A stretch of DNA of 64,000 nucleotides from Alphaproteobacteria bacterium (GTDB lineage: Bacteria; Pseudomonadota; Alphaproteobacteria; CAJXXZ01; 1604HC): the NCBI GenBank assembly GCA_023898705.1, contig CP060235.1, positions 310,001 through 374,000 on the forward strand, written 5' to 3'. The notes under the pieces were generated by a model. That model ran no database searches. It was not told the DNA's origin and saw only the letters and a program-made list of their open reading frames with translations. Positions 1 through 8,169 of this stretch are shown piece after piece. How positions within the stretch are numbered: the first letter of the stretch is position 1; every line of letters begins with the position of its first letter. Made by a program: the position numbers and the translations under genes.

Positions 1-94
1 ATGTAGCTTGTTAAAAAGAAACGATATCTATGATATTAACAACTGCGACCGAGAGAATCTCACTTTAGGCATACCAACAAAACTAATACAAAAA

Positions 95-168
95 CACGCT
101 CTATAGGATTCGAACCTATGACCTGTAGCTTAGAAGGCTATTGCTCTATCCATCTGAGCTAAGAGCGC
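95..168 (-). tRNA. tRNA-Arg (anticodon TCT)
   Basis: On the minus strand the segment folds as a cloverleaf. The acceptor stem GCGCTCT pairs with AGAGCGT with a G-T wobble at the first pair. The D-arm reads TAGCTCAGATGGATAGAGC, the anticodon loop contains TCT, and the T-loop is GGTTCGAATCC. The 3' CCA is not encoded. It would decode AGA, a common arginine codon in AT-rich genomes. Confidence 0.93.
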
Positions 169-506
169 ACAACAAATTAATCGCATATATTTGAGGTTTT
201 TGCAATAAGTTTTGAGTTTATATTATATAAAATAAAATTTGCAAAAATACTCTCCTATACTTTTTAGCAAAGTTTAGAAAACTCGATGCTCAAACAAAAT
301 GTCTAACAAATCAGTTAGAAAGGTTAAAAAATATATCCTCATACAACTAATCATGAGTAACAACAGCTAATCAAACCACTAATTTGGCAAAGCACATTTT
401 GGCGGCATGTGCCATCAGATACACTGAAAACTGGAATTTAAACAAACTCAATCATGAAACCAAAAATTTACAATAAAAGTAGCGGACGCACTACAAAATC
501 CGATTT
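169..506. other. non-coding stretch, nothing recognised
   Basis: This is AT-rich intergenic DNA between the tRNA-Arg gene and the 3' end of the MucR-like gene. I see no convincing open frame, inverted repeat or GC-rich island in it. It presumably carries the promoter of the tRNA, which is transcribed leftward. Confidence 0.5.
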
Positions 507-1043
507 TCACTGTCCCAATATATTAATACGTCTGTGTGGCTCAGCTTTGCTTTTACGTGTGTACCCCAACTTAGTTTGTTGCGCCAACCTTCTTCTTTTT
601 TCTGAATAGCTAGGAGCTACTACTGGATAGTCCTTAGGTAGATTCCACATTGCCTTGTACTCCTCAATAGTCATTCCTAGAGTGTTTTGCAAGTATCGCC
701 TTAAAACTCTTAACTTTTTACCAGTATTTAAACAAATAATATAGTCTCTATGTACGGATTTTTCTATAGGCACAGCAGGCTTTAATGGCTTGCCAGTTGT
801 TTTAAATACACTCTTGATATGTCCCTTAATGAGGTACAAATAATCCTTAACCTGATCAATATGTATTTTCTGTCCAGAATTTCTTATAAATGCTGAGAAA
901 ACCTCAACAGTAGATTTAATAATCAACTCTGATTCCAAGCTGTTACATGTAGTAGCGAGCTCCTCTGTTCCTTCAACAACAGCATCAGATTCATCAGAAC
1001 CATACTCATCATGTTTTATACCAAAATCAGATTTTTTATTCAT
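507..1043 (-). CDS. Ros/MucR-family transcriptional regulator, zinc-ligand-poor variant
   Basis: The C-terminal half (about residues 88-158) matches the Ros/MucR DNA-binding module: PAVPIEKSV, YIICLNTGKK, then EEYKAMWNLPKDYPVVAPSY. MucR proteins are nucleoid-associated H-NS-like regulators in alphaproteobacteria. The N-terminal part (residues 42-80) resembles the MucR oligomerisation region, preceded by a 35-residue acidic leader. In classical Ros the zinc is held by Cys2His2; here only C104 remains, and the other ligand positions are T107, Y117 and T121. The fold may therefore be zinc-free, as reported for some rhizobial Ros homologues. The gene stands alone. The family call is secure from the conserved tail; the DNA targets are unknown. 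Confidence 0.88.
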   Translation of the reverse strand: MNKKSDFGIKHDEYGSDESDAVVEGTEELATTCNSLESELIIKSTVEVFSAFIRNSGQKIHIDQVKDYLYLIKGHIKSVFKTTGKPLKPAVPIEKSVHRDYIICLNTGKKLRVLRRYLQNTLGMTIEEYKAMWNLPKDYPVVAPSYSEKRRRLAQQTKLGYTRKSKAEPHRRINILGQ

Positions 1044-1150
1044 TTTTTGTCCCTTCTACATGTCATAAACCGCAAGATACTTAAATTATACATAATTTTC
1101 TTTCCAAATCAACAGTAGCTATGTATGAAATAATTTGTTAATCTTAGATT

Positions 1151-1687
1151 GTGCTAAATTTTTATAATTTTCAACATAAGCAAAGCTATCAAGGGATATT
1201 TTTTGCTTCTTCTCCATTTATAAACAATAGGTCATTTTTGAATACTGTTATTTTTGTTACAGAAGATAATCAAACCTTAGTATATGCTATTAAAATTAAT
1301 AAGCTCAAATTTCCTAGAGAAATAAAATTTTCTCATAAAATCCATGATGGGGGTTTATTAGAAAGAGACAAGATTGTGATGATACATGATAAGAGCAGTA
1401 TTCATCCTAATAGCATTCAAGTTTCAAGTAAATCAGATGATATTTTTTGTTTAGAATTAAATGAAGAAACTAATTTTCAGACTCAACGATGTTTTGTTGT
1501 ATCTGGATATAACAGTTGGGTTTACTCTGATTTTATGAAGGAAATTAAATGTGGAGATTGGATTCCAGTTGGGATTTCAAGTAGTTTGATGTTTGATATA
1601 CCATTACTAACTAGATGGCATGAAGCCTATAGACTTTCTGGTATTTGTCCAGAATTCATTCAGCCTGGGTCTATACCAAAAGCATGA
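1151..1687 (+). CDS. yqgE: YqgE/AlgH family protein (UPF0301)
   Basis: The 178-residue protein is a divergent YqgE. It opens with GIFFASSPFINNRSFLNTVIFV, has the mid-protein segment FVVSGYNSWVYSDFMKEIKCGDW, and ends with PLLTRWHEAYRLSGICPEFIQPGSI, which corresponds to the family's C-terminal RW-EA-LGI-PG signature. The family is widespread in proteobacteria and its biochemical role is unsettled. Length is normal for the family (about 185). The start is the first ATG in frame; an in-frame internal start cannot be excluded. The TGA stop is followed by 57 further open codons in the same frame, described as a finding. Confidence 0.8.
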   Translation: MLNFYNFQHKQSYQGIFFASSPFINNRSFLNTVIFVTEDNQTLVYAIKINKLKFPREIKFSHKIHDGGLLERDKIVMIHDKSSIHPNSIQVSSKSDDIFCLELNEETNFQTQRCFVVSGYNSWVYSDFMKEIKCGDWIPVGISSSLMFDIPLLTRWHEAYRLSGICPEFIQPGSIPKA

Positions 1688-1840
1688 ATTTTCTTGAAAC
1701 AGTTTTATAATCACACTAGGTTTGATCAGCGCTGGCTATTGTCTTTTGGATCAGGATTACACCTGATAGATTTATGGCAAACTTGTAGACAAACCCTAAT
1801 TGAACGATTCAACAAGCAATGCAGAAATATTGATACTAGG

Positions 1841-3124
1841 TTAAGAAAATCTCTTCAATAGTAAAGAAATATTTGTACCACCAAACCCAAAAGAGTTAGA
1901 GATAGCATATTCAAAAGAGTGCTTTTGCATGTCTTTTACATAGTTAATTCCGTCAATTTCATCAATTGGATCAGTTACATTTAGAGTTGGAGGTAATTCT
2001 TGATGCATTAATGCTCCCAACGTGAAAATAGCTTCTATTCCTCCAGCTGCACCAAGTAAATGTCCTGTATAAGATTTAGTTGCCGATATCGCAAAACCAT
2101 TACTATAAACATGCTCTCCAAATACACTTTTAACAGCTTCTAACTCGCATTTATCTCCTACGGGAGTTGATGTTGCATGAGCATTAATGTATCCAATTTC
2201 ATTAAATCCTATATTGGCTTGTTCTACAGCATATTTCATTGCCCTTGCAGAATGTTCTGGGTTAGGAGCAGTAATATGACTTGCATCACAAGTGATTCCT
2301 GCGGATATAAATTCACCATAAATTTCAACATTACGTCTTTTTGCGGATGCTAAAGATTCTAATACGATTACTCCGGCACCCTCTGCAATCACAAATCCAT
2401 CATGTCCCTTATCAAATGGTCTTGAAGCTACAGATGGTGAGTCATTATATGAGGTTGATAGTGCCCTTAGAGCAGCAAATCCACCAACTCCTAATGGACA
2501 TATAGCAGCCTCCGCCCCTCCTGCCACCATAATATCAGCATGTCCAGCTTTTATAAGCATAGCAGCATCTGAAATTGCATGAGCTGCTGATGCACAGGCA
2601 CTTGAAGTTCCGTAATTAGGACCCTGGAAATTAAATTTGATTGCAGTAAACCCAGGAGCTAAATTTGTTAGTACTGATGGTATAAAAAACGGATTAATTT
2701 TTTTATAATCTTTATCTCCAATTTCAAAAGTTTTACAAGTACTGCAAATCTCTGGCAATCCACCTATTCCAGAAGCAATACAAGTTCCTATCCTCGTTCT
2801 ATCTTCAAATGAATCCAATTTAGCTGATTTTACTGCCTCATCCACAGCTCCTACAGCATACGATATAAAAAGACTGTTTCTTCTTTGTTCACTGGGTGTC
2901 ATGAATTTATTGATATCGAAACCATTCTCTCCACTTGGTACTAAACCAGCAACTTTAGATGGTACGTTTTTGTAAGCTTCAGAATCTAGTTTTACGATTC
3001 CAGACACCTTATTCTGTATTTGCTTCCAGTTGTGCTCAAATCCGACTCCTAAAGGCGATACTATCCCCATCCCGGTGATTACAATTCTCTCAGAGTCATC
3101 TTTGTGTTTATTGGTCAATATCAT
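1841..3124 (-). CDS. fabF: 3-oxoacyl-[acyl-carrier-protein] synthase II (KAS II)
   Basis: FabF condenses malonyl-ACP with a growing acyl-ACP in type II fatty acid synthesis. The 427-residue protein has the thiolase-fold hallmarks: catalytic Cys177 in GTSSACASA, the first histidine in NAHATSTPVGD, the second in TKSYTGHLLGAAG, and the C-terminal SFGFGGTN loop. N-terminal RIVITGMGIVSPLG is typical. It starts four bases inside the end of the upstream acpP gene (ATGA overlap), so the two are translationally coupled, the usual acpP-fabF order. Length is slightly above the norm because of an 11-residue N-terminal tail. Confidence 0.97.
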   Translation of the reverse strand: MILTNKHKDDSERIVITGMGIVSPLGVGFEHNWKQIQNKVSGIVKLDSEAYKNVPSKVAGLVPSGENGFDINKFMTPSEQRRNSLFISYAVGAVDEAVKSAKLDSFEDRTRIGTCIASGIGGLPEICSTCKTFEIGDKDYKKINPFFIPSVLTNLAPGFTAIKFNFQGPNYGTSSACASAAHAISDAAMLIKAGHADIMVAGGAEAAICPLGVGGFAALRALSTSYNDSPSVASRPFDKGHDGFVIAEGAGVIVLESLASAKRRNVEIYGEFISAGITCDASHITAPNPEHSARAMKYAVEQANIGFNEIGYINAHATSTPVGDKCELEAVKSVFGEHVYSNGFAISATKSYTGHLLGAAGGIEAIFTLGALMHQELPPTLNVTDPIDEIDGINYVKDMQKHSFEYAISNSFGFGGTNISLLLKRFS

Positions 3125-3360
3125 AACTTAGCGCCATTGATTTTTCTATCTATATAATCAACGATGCAACTTACTCCCTTTAATTTTTGAGCATCCTCTT
3201 CGCTTATAGAAACATTAAATTCAGATTCTATAGCAAAATTAATTTCTATGGTATCAAGGCTATCTACTTTATCCAAACTTGATGTTAAATCCCACTGTAC
3301 ATCAGGTTTCTGATCCTTCAATAATTCCAAAACCTTTTTTTCTATTTGTTGTCTTTCCAT
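3121..3360 (-). CDS. acpP: acyl carrier protein
   Basis: This 79-residue acidic protein carries growing acyl chains as thioesters on a 4'-phosphopantetheine arm. The attachment serine is S34 in the motif DSLDTIEI, followed by the typical helix III region DAQKLKGVSCIVDYI. Size is that of AcpP (about 78). It lies immediately upstream of fabF and overlaps it by four bases, forming the conserved acpP-fabF pair. Sequence between S34 and the end is well conserved, so the call is firm. Confidence 0.96.
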   Translation of the reverse strand: MERQQIEKKVLELLKDQKPDVQWDLTSSLDKVDSLDTIEINFAIESEFNVSISEEDAQKLKGVSCIVDYIDRKINGAKL

Positions 3361-3733
3361 TAAAATCCCTCAATTCTAGAAAAAATTAACACAGAAGCCA
3401 TAAAAAGTCTAGTCTTCACAATTTAAGATGAGTTTCTCAGCGTTTTATGTGGCATGTTTATATGAAGTTGTCATAGAATGCTTTGTTTCGGGTAAGTTTT
3501 TTATGGTTGATATCGGATAATTATCTAGTGTATTCCTATATGTATCGTATCTACATGCAAAAAATTCCAGCTAACTAAAATAATTTTTCAGCCAGGACAG
3601 AATTTATGAATGCGATAAGAAATCTGCAAGGTTTACATTTGCAGTATCAATGCCATAACCCCGACGAAGCATTGAGGCCACCTACCTCACTCCTTGTTGA
3701 TACACCTTTCTGATAGTGATACCAGCATGATGT
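3361..3733. other. 373-base intergenic region with a possible 35-codon ORF
   Basis: Most of this gap is AT-rich. A less AT-rich patch at about 3600-3713 contains a plus-strand reading frame from ATG 3606 to TGA 3713, giving a 35-residue peptide with the stretch NPDEALRPPTSLL. It has no clear ribosome-binding site and I do not recognise it. It could be a gene remnant, a small RNA or chance. The divergent promoter of acpP must also lie in the first part. Confidence 0.3.
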
Positions 3734-5236
3734 TTAAGAATTACTGATTGCATCTTCAGATTCAGAGCTATCGCTTCCTTCTTCATATTCTTCCTCATTG
3801 TCTTCAGATTCAGAGCTATCGCTTCCTTCTTCATATTCTTCCTCATTGTCTTCAGATTCAGAGCTATCGCTTCCTTCCTCATATTCTTCCTCATTGTTTT
3901 CAGATTCAGAGCTATCGCTTCCTTCTCTAGGTTCTGAATGAGAAAAATCAGCATATTTAGGGTCTGGTGAACTAAAGTCCTTAGATTCAGGAAGAACGAA
4001 GAATGTAGGCGATTTAGGTGCAGCTTCTGCTTGACCACAAGATCCTGTAGAGTCAAAATTGTGTTTTGCTGCTCTGTCGTGAGATAATGGCTGTCCTGGC
4101 AACGTAGGATGAACGCTATCATTACGGTCAAGACTTGTGCTTATAGCCCTTCTGATACTAGTAACTGACTCTCTAGTTTGTGTATTATCGACAAACGCAT
4201 TGTGGTATTGGCGCCGTGTTGCTGAAAAACATGTGGCAATATTTTTGAGAGTTTCTCCAAGATTATTTTTAAACGTTTTATTCATATATTCTATCAAACT
4301 ATCTATGTTTTTTATATATTTAGGACAGCCCTCAGTCGGTTCAAATTTTCTTGTACCTTCTGGAGCTTCATAATAGTTAAATGCGGTACAAACTAAAGCT
4401 TTAAATGTTTTATCTGGATTCTTCTGCTTTTTGATTGTTTCTACTTTTAATTGTGAATAAAGAGTTGCTGCATAGTCTCTATATGAAAATGGGGTTTGAG
4501 CTAATTCTGCTGCAAACTTAAAGAGCTTATCACCATCGGTAATAAAAAACTGATCGCCCTTAAGATAACCCAATTTATTAGGATCAAAGTTTGACTTATG
4601 TTTTTTATATTGCAGCATTCTTTCTGGTACTCGCATCCAAATGGGATGTTTAGCACAGAATAACACGCCAGCACTATCGTTTGCTCCATAGATTTGACGT
4701 AAAATAATGCTACTTTCTTGAGGATCATAATTGTTGCTTTTTCCAAACACAACTGATTTTTTGTTTTTATTAAAACCTAAAAAGCTGTGTGGTATCTGGA
4801 ATTTTCCTTTTGGAACCAAAAATAACGCGTTTGGCTCGGGAATATAAGAGGCTCTACCATCCACTTTAGACACAGCTGCACGCACGTACCTATCCACCTC
4901 AATTGCTTGGTAAACAAGGCCATAGTATGCTTTTGCATACGTATCATTGCATTGGTTTGGATATTTTGGATCCCTTTTTATATAACGATCCTCCTCGTAT
5001 TCGGCTCTGTACCCAGTAGTTGCAATCTCTGGAATGGTTCCCACATCTCTATAGTAATCTTGTAGTACTTTAGTATAGTAACTATATAGCCCTGTTGCAC
5101 CGTTTTTTATTCCGTCGGTTCTGTCGCGTAATCTGACTAGATCGCTATCATGTGTTGCTTCGTAAATACGTTTACTGGTCGATGTGCCTAGATGAGTAAT
5201 TAGCTTATTTAATTGCACTATACGCTCCTCTGACAC
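3734..5236 (-). CDS. unknown protein with C-terminal acidic Ser-rich tandem repeats
   Basis: I do not recognise the roughly 430-residue N-terminal part, which is rich in Tyr, Lys and Asp. The last 62 residues are a tandem array: three 16-residue units of the form GSDSSESEDNEEEYEE plus a partial fourth, ending DAISNS. Serines followed by acidic residues resemble casein kinase 2 sites, which suggests but does not prove action in a eukaryotic host. The frame has only a GTG start at 5236 with a weak upstream site. A much better Shine-Dalgarno (GAGGAGGG) precedes ATG 5292 in another frame, which ends after 13 codons, so the true 5' end may be frameshifted. It lies 3' of two exported-protein genes on the same strand. 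Confidence 0.7.
   Translation of the reverse strand: MSEERIVQLNKLITHLGTSTSKRIYEATHDSDLVRLRDRTDGIKNGATGLYSYYTKVLQDYYRDVGTIPEIATTGYRAEYEEDRYIKRDPKYPNQCNDTYAKAYYGLVYQAIEVDRYVRAAVSKVDGRASYIPEPNALFLVPKGKFQIPHSFLGFNKNKKSVVFGKSNNYDPQESSIILRQIYGANDSAGVLFCAKHPIWMRVPERMLQYKKHKSNFDPNKLGYLKGDQFFITDGDKLFKFAAELAQTPFSYRDYAATLYSQLKVETIKKQKNPDKTFKALVCTAFNYYEAPEGTRKFEPTEGCPKYIKNIDSLIEYMNKTFKNNLGETLKNIATCFSATRRQYHNAFVDNTQTRESVTSIRRAISTSLDRNDSVHPTLPGQPLSHDRAAKHNFDSTGSCGQAEAAPKSPTFFVLPESKDFSSPDPKYADFSHSEPREGSDSSESENNEEEYEEGSDSSESEDNEEEYEEGSDSSESEDNEEEYEEGSDSSESEDAISNS
3756..3929 (-). repeat. 48-bp coding tandem repeat (3.5 copies)
   Basis: A 48-base unit containing cagattcagagctatcgctt recurs at 3757, 3805, 3853 and 3901, exactly 48 bases apart, with a few substitutions between copies. 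In the minus-strand gene it encodes the 16-residue acidic repeat. The near identity at DNA level points to recent slippage or recombination, and copy number is likely to vary between strains. Confidence 0.95.
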
Positions 5237-5285
5237 GCGTAGCAGTTCTCTCAGTTCTCGATAAGGAACATGGTTCTTTGTTTTG

Positions 5286-5306
5286 AAAACATTGAGAGCC
5301 CTCCTC
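5286..5306 (-). promoter_or_regulatory. strong ribosome-binding site with ATG 5292, out of frame with the long ORF
   Basis: Reading leftward, GAGGAGGG is followed six bases later by ATG at 5292. That frame (MFSKQRTMFLIEN) stops after 13 codons, while the acidic-repeat protein is open in a neighbouring frame from about 5334 but has no ATG there. Either a frameshift has split the 5' end of the gene, or a leader peptide is translated first. Confidence 0.45.
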
Positions 5307-5329
5307 AGCTTCGTTTTTTGTTTGCTTTT

Positions 5330-6499
5330 TTATTGTTTAGTATTGTTTTTAGCATTAAACCAATCAGTTAAGTAGTGTTTCATAATCCGTAAGCGAGGGA
5401 CATTCACTCTAGCTTGATTTAGAATAGTATCCAAACTATTTTCAAACTCTTTTTTTTCTTTAGCTTCTGTCTTACTAGTCCATTTCTCCAAGTGACTTCT
5501 CAATTGGTTGGAGACGTTATTATATTGTCCATTACACGCTAAAATCTTGAGCACTTTATTTGCTCGCACATTTTTGTTACTGTCTTTAGACCTTTTCAAA
5601 TGATCTTCTACGTAATATACTGTGCTTTCAGATACGGGAATTCCATTCATAACTGTTTCTTGCTCTAAAATAGCAATCACCTTACTTTTCCACTTTTCTT
5701 TATCTTTAACAGATGGATCTTTCCATTTGTTGAGGCAATATCGTACATACTTCCTTACCGCTTCGAAATCAACATTTTTGTTTTTCGGATTTTTAGCTTT
5801 ACTTTTCGGATCTTTGTCTTTGCTTACTTGCCATTTTGGTTCCCACGTTCCTGTAATGATAACCGCCTTGTCATGATTACGTACTGCGCTGCTATCGTAA
5901 CATAATCTTTTTAAAGATCGGTTTTTAACGGATAAGACGGACTTTGGACGATTAGCTAAAATTGTCAAAACAGCCCTATCGTGAAACATTTCTTCGGACT
6001 CTTTATCGGTACTTCCAAAAGATTCTTTTACAAACAGATCAATTAGTTTTGATATTGCATTGCCATCCACCGATTTATTTAAATTTTCTTCATTTATTTT
6101 GTCCTTGATTTCCGTATCTATTTCATTTTTTTGCCCTATTTTATTAGAATCATATTTATATTGTTTAAGGGCTCCACGCCATTTCCCAGAACTAATGAGG
6201 TATTCATCATCTGAACTATAATCCTTATCGTTGATTGCTGCGTTTTTTATAGCTTTAGGATTACCTTGATTATTTAATATCTTGCTGTATACTCTTTCTT
6301 TAGCTTTGATATATTGTAATTCTGCATTAGCCAATTTTAAAAAGTTTTCATCGCCATCTGGGCCAGTTAATGTTGTCTTAAACGGAACATACATTGGGAC
6401 ATTCATAGAGAAAATGAATTCCGGCGGCTCACCTCCCGTAAATGTAGATCTCACGTATGCAACGCTAAATACTAGATAAATTAATTTGAGTTTTTTCAT
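5330..6499 (-). CDS. exported protein of unknown function
   Basis: The 389-residue protein begins with a Sec-type signal sequence, MKKLKLIYLVFSVAYVRS: two lysines at the N terminus, a hydrophobic core and a likely cleavage site near residue 18. The rest is hydrophilic and very lysine-rich with no domain I recognise. It includes a low-complexity Lys/Asp/Pro segment around residues 230-245 and predicted helices toward the C terminus. A good Shine-Dalgarno AGGAGG sits seven bases before the ATG. It lies between the acidic-repeat gene and the protease gene on the same strand, so the three may form one host-interaction locus. The role is unknown. Confidence 0.75.
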   Translation of the reverse strand: MKKLKLIYLVFSVAYVRSTFTGGEPPEFIFSMNVPMYVPFKTTLTGPDGDENFLKLANAELQYIKAKERVYSKILNNQGNPKAIKNAAINDKDYSSDDEYLISSGKWRGALKQYKYDSNKIGQKNEIDTEIKDKINEENLNKSVDGNAISKLIDLFVKESFGSTDKESEEMFHDRAVLTILANRPKSVLSVKNRSLKRLCYDSSAVRNHDKAVIITGTWEPKWQVSKDKDPKSKAKNPKNKNVDFEAVRKYVRYCLNKWKDPSVKDKEKWKSKVIAILEQETVMNGIPVSESTVYYVEDHLKRSKDSNKNVRANKVLKILACNGQYNNVSNQLRSHLEKWTSKTEAKEKKEFENSLDTILNQARVNVPRLRIMKHYLTDWFNAKNNTKQ

Positions 6500-6716
6500 A
6501 AAACGAACCTCCTAAACTAAGGGATAAACACTTAGTACATAGTCTGTATTCCGATAGTAGAAGCCAAAAGCACCTTACATCAAGGAATGGGGAAGTATAA
6601 ACCCGTACTGTTTTTATGTCAAGGATTTGATTTTAGCTTAAGCTTGCAAATTAAGTGCATGCTAGACTGCAAGGTACGGTTAGTATTATACAAGTTTTAT
6701 CTAATCAAAATTTAAG

Positions 6717-8003
6717 TTAATACTCAAAGTCTGTATTGTTTTGTAACAAAAGATTGTAGTGGTTAGTTTTGATATCTAAAGATTGTCTTCTATTTATTTT
6801 TTCCGTGCAAGGCAGTTTATTTCCGGCCATAATATCGCAAATATTCTCTACAGAATAAGCTCCACAATCTGTTGAATTAGGTTGTATCCTTGGAGTTATT
6901 GTGCCACTGTTTGTAAAAGTGAAGCTGGCTAGTTGTTTTACCTTCCTAAACATTGTAATGAATTCGTTTGCTTTTTGTTTGTATGCACCTTGTAACGAAT
7001 CTATATGCTTTATATTACAACTAGAGTCGGCATTAATGCTAACTTCAAGTGTAATCCAGTGACCTCCTGTATTATAAGGAATCAAAATTAAATTATTTTC
7101 TGCATTATTAAGTTTAGGAAATAATTTTAACATGCTTTCTGCAAGATCCCCACTACGCGGAGGTAAGACATATTTTGCATCTTTCTTGTAGAATTTGAAA
7201 AAAACATTTCCATCTCTTGCATTTTCTAATAGTTCTTCTTCGCGCTTTGTATCTTCAGTATTTGATATATCTTTTGTAAATTCTTCCAACGATCCTGTTG
7301 TTACGCCTGATAATTTCAAGCTAAGTAAATTTGCAATGTCAAGTTCAGTGTACTGGTGATGTCTGATTTTTGCTAATAGGTCAGGTAGGATTTGCTCGGG
7401 AAGGTTGGAGATCCATCTGGTTAATGAAATTTTTACTGTTTCATTTCGTTGTAATTCATTAAAAACTTGCTTTACCATATCACTAGCATTGTGTTCAAAA
7501 TCTAAATTAATCGCATCGCAAAACTCTTGTTTGTGTTCAGTTAAATAGTGACGCTTATCCGCGCTTAATAGTGTTTCCAAATCGTAGTTCAAATTAGCTA
7601 GACTTAATTCTTTCTCTATTAATCCTTTGACCATGTCCACATTTAGCTGATTAGTCTCTTGATTAAACGTGTTAGGACATTGGTTTAATTTTATCTCAGA
7701 AACAATGATATACCTATCTGTTTTTGACTTTGCATTTATCATCCTACAAGAGGCTATATTTATAAATAAAACAGTGTCTTTCGTGATAGTGCACCAGGTT
7801 GGTCCTATTTGTTTAGCATACCCTATAATTTTATTGCCATTGATCGTTGCATTGCTATTTAGTTTCGTTACTATCTGACTACGGTTATGAGTTACAAATC
7901 CATTTGCTAACTCTGGATAGCCATTCGCAAATACATCAGATAGTTTATCTGATCGAATCACCTGCGCTACTAATAAAAACATGGCAAAGACAAAAGTCAT
8001 CAT
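6717..8003 (-). CDS. exported CE-clan (C48/Ulp1-like) cysteine protease, probable ubiquitin/SUMO-directed effector
   Basis: The C-terminal 130 residues of this 428-residue protein carry the CE-clan catalytic order. His315 is in GGHWITLE, Asp335 in KHIDSLQG, Gln374 in RIQPNSTDCG (oxyanion-hole Gln) and nucleophile Cys380 in DCGAYSVENI. Members of this clan cleave ubiquitin, SUMO or NEDD8 conjugates, or act as acetyltransferases; bacterial examples are effectors such as SseL, ElaD and ChlaDub1. Residues 1-18 (MMTFVFAMFLLVAQVIRS) look like a signal peptide. Residues 20-300 match no domain I know. A sigma70-like promoter ends only seven bases before the ATG. The protease call is strong by motif; substrate and delivery route are inference. 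Confidence 0.82.
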   Translation of the reverse strand: MMTFVFAMFLLVAQVIRSDKLSDVFANGYPELANGFVTHNRSQIVTKLNSNATINGNKIIGYAKQIGPTWCTITKDTVLFINIASCRMINAKSKTDRYIIVSEIKLNQCPNTFNQETNQLNVDMVKGLIEKELSLANLNYDLETLLSADKRHYLTEHKQEFCDAINLDFEHNASDMVKQVFNELQRNETVKISLTRWISNLPEQILPDLLAKIRHHQYTELDIANLLSLKLSGVTTGSLEEFTKDISNTEDTKREEELLENARDGNVFFKFYKKDAKYVLPPRSGDLAESMLKLFPKLNNAENNLILIPYNTGGHWITLEVSINADSSCNIKHIDSLQGAYKQKANEFITMFRKVKQLASFTFTNSGTITPRIQPNSTDCGAYSVENICDIMAGNKLPCTEKINRRQSLDIKTNHYNLLLQNNTDFEY

Positions 8004-8010
8004 ACCGCAT

Positions 8011-8039
8011 ACTATATCATGACTGTGAAAATATTACAA
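8011..8039 (-). promoter_or_regulatory. sigma70-like promoter of the CE-clan protease gene
   Basis: On the minus strand TTGTAA (8039-8034) and TATAGT (8016-8011) are separated by exactly 17 bases. The -10 box ends seven bases before ATG 8003, so transcription should begin at or next to the start codon. This predicts a leaderless mRNA; no Shine-Dalgarno is visible. Confidence 0.6.
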
Positions 8040-8169
8040 TTGTACAGAAACTGTATTTGATATGACATATATAATAAATACTTTCATCAACTTCATAGTC
8101 TGTGATATTGTCTGTTAGTTTATTCTATTATCTGTAATATAATCTTTAACACTTACTGAATTTTAAGTC

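Noticed and set aside
1685..1687. TGA recoded as tryptophan
   Set aside because: TGA ends truB, tsf, rpmH and atpH at conserved positions, so it is a normal stop in this genome.
3748..3930. Regularly spaced repeats resembling a CRISPR array
   Set aside because: The 48-base units are contiguous with no unique spacers and encode an in-frame acidic peptide repeat.
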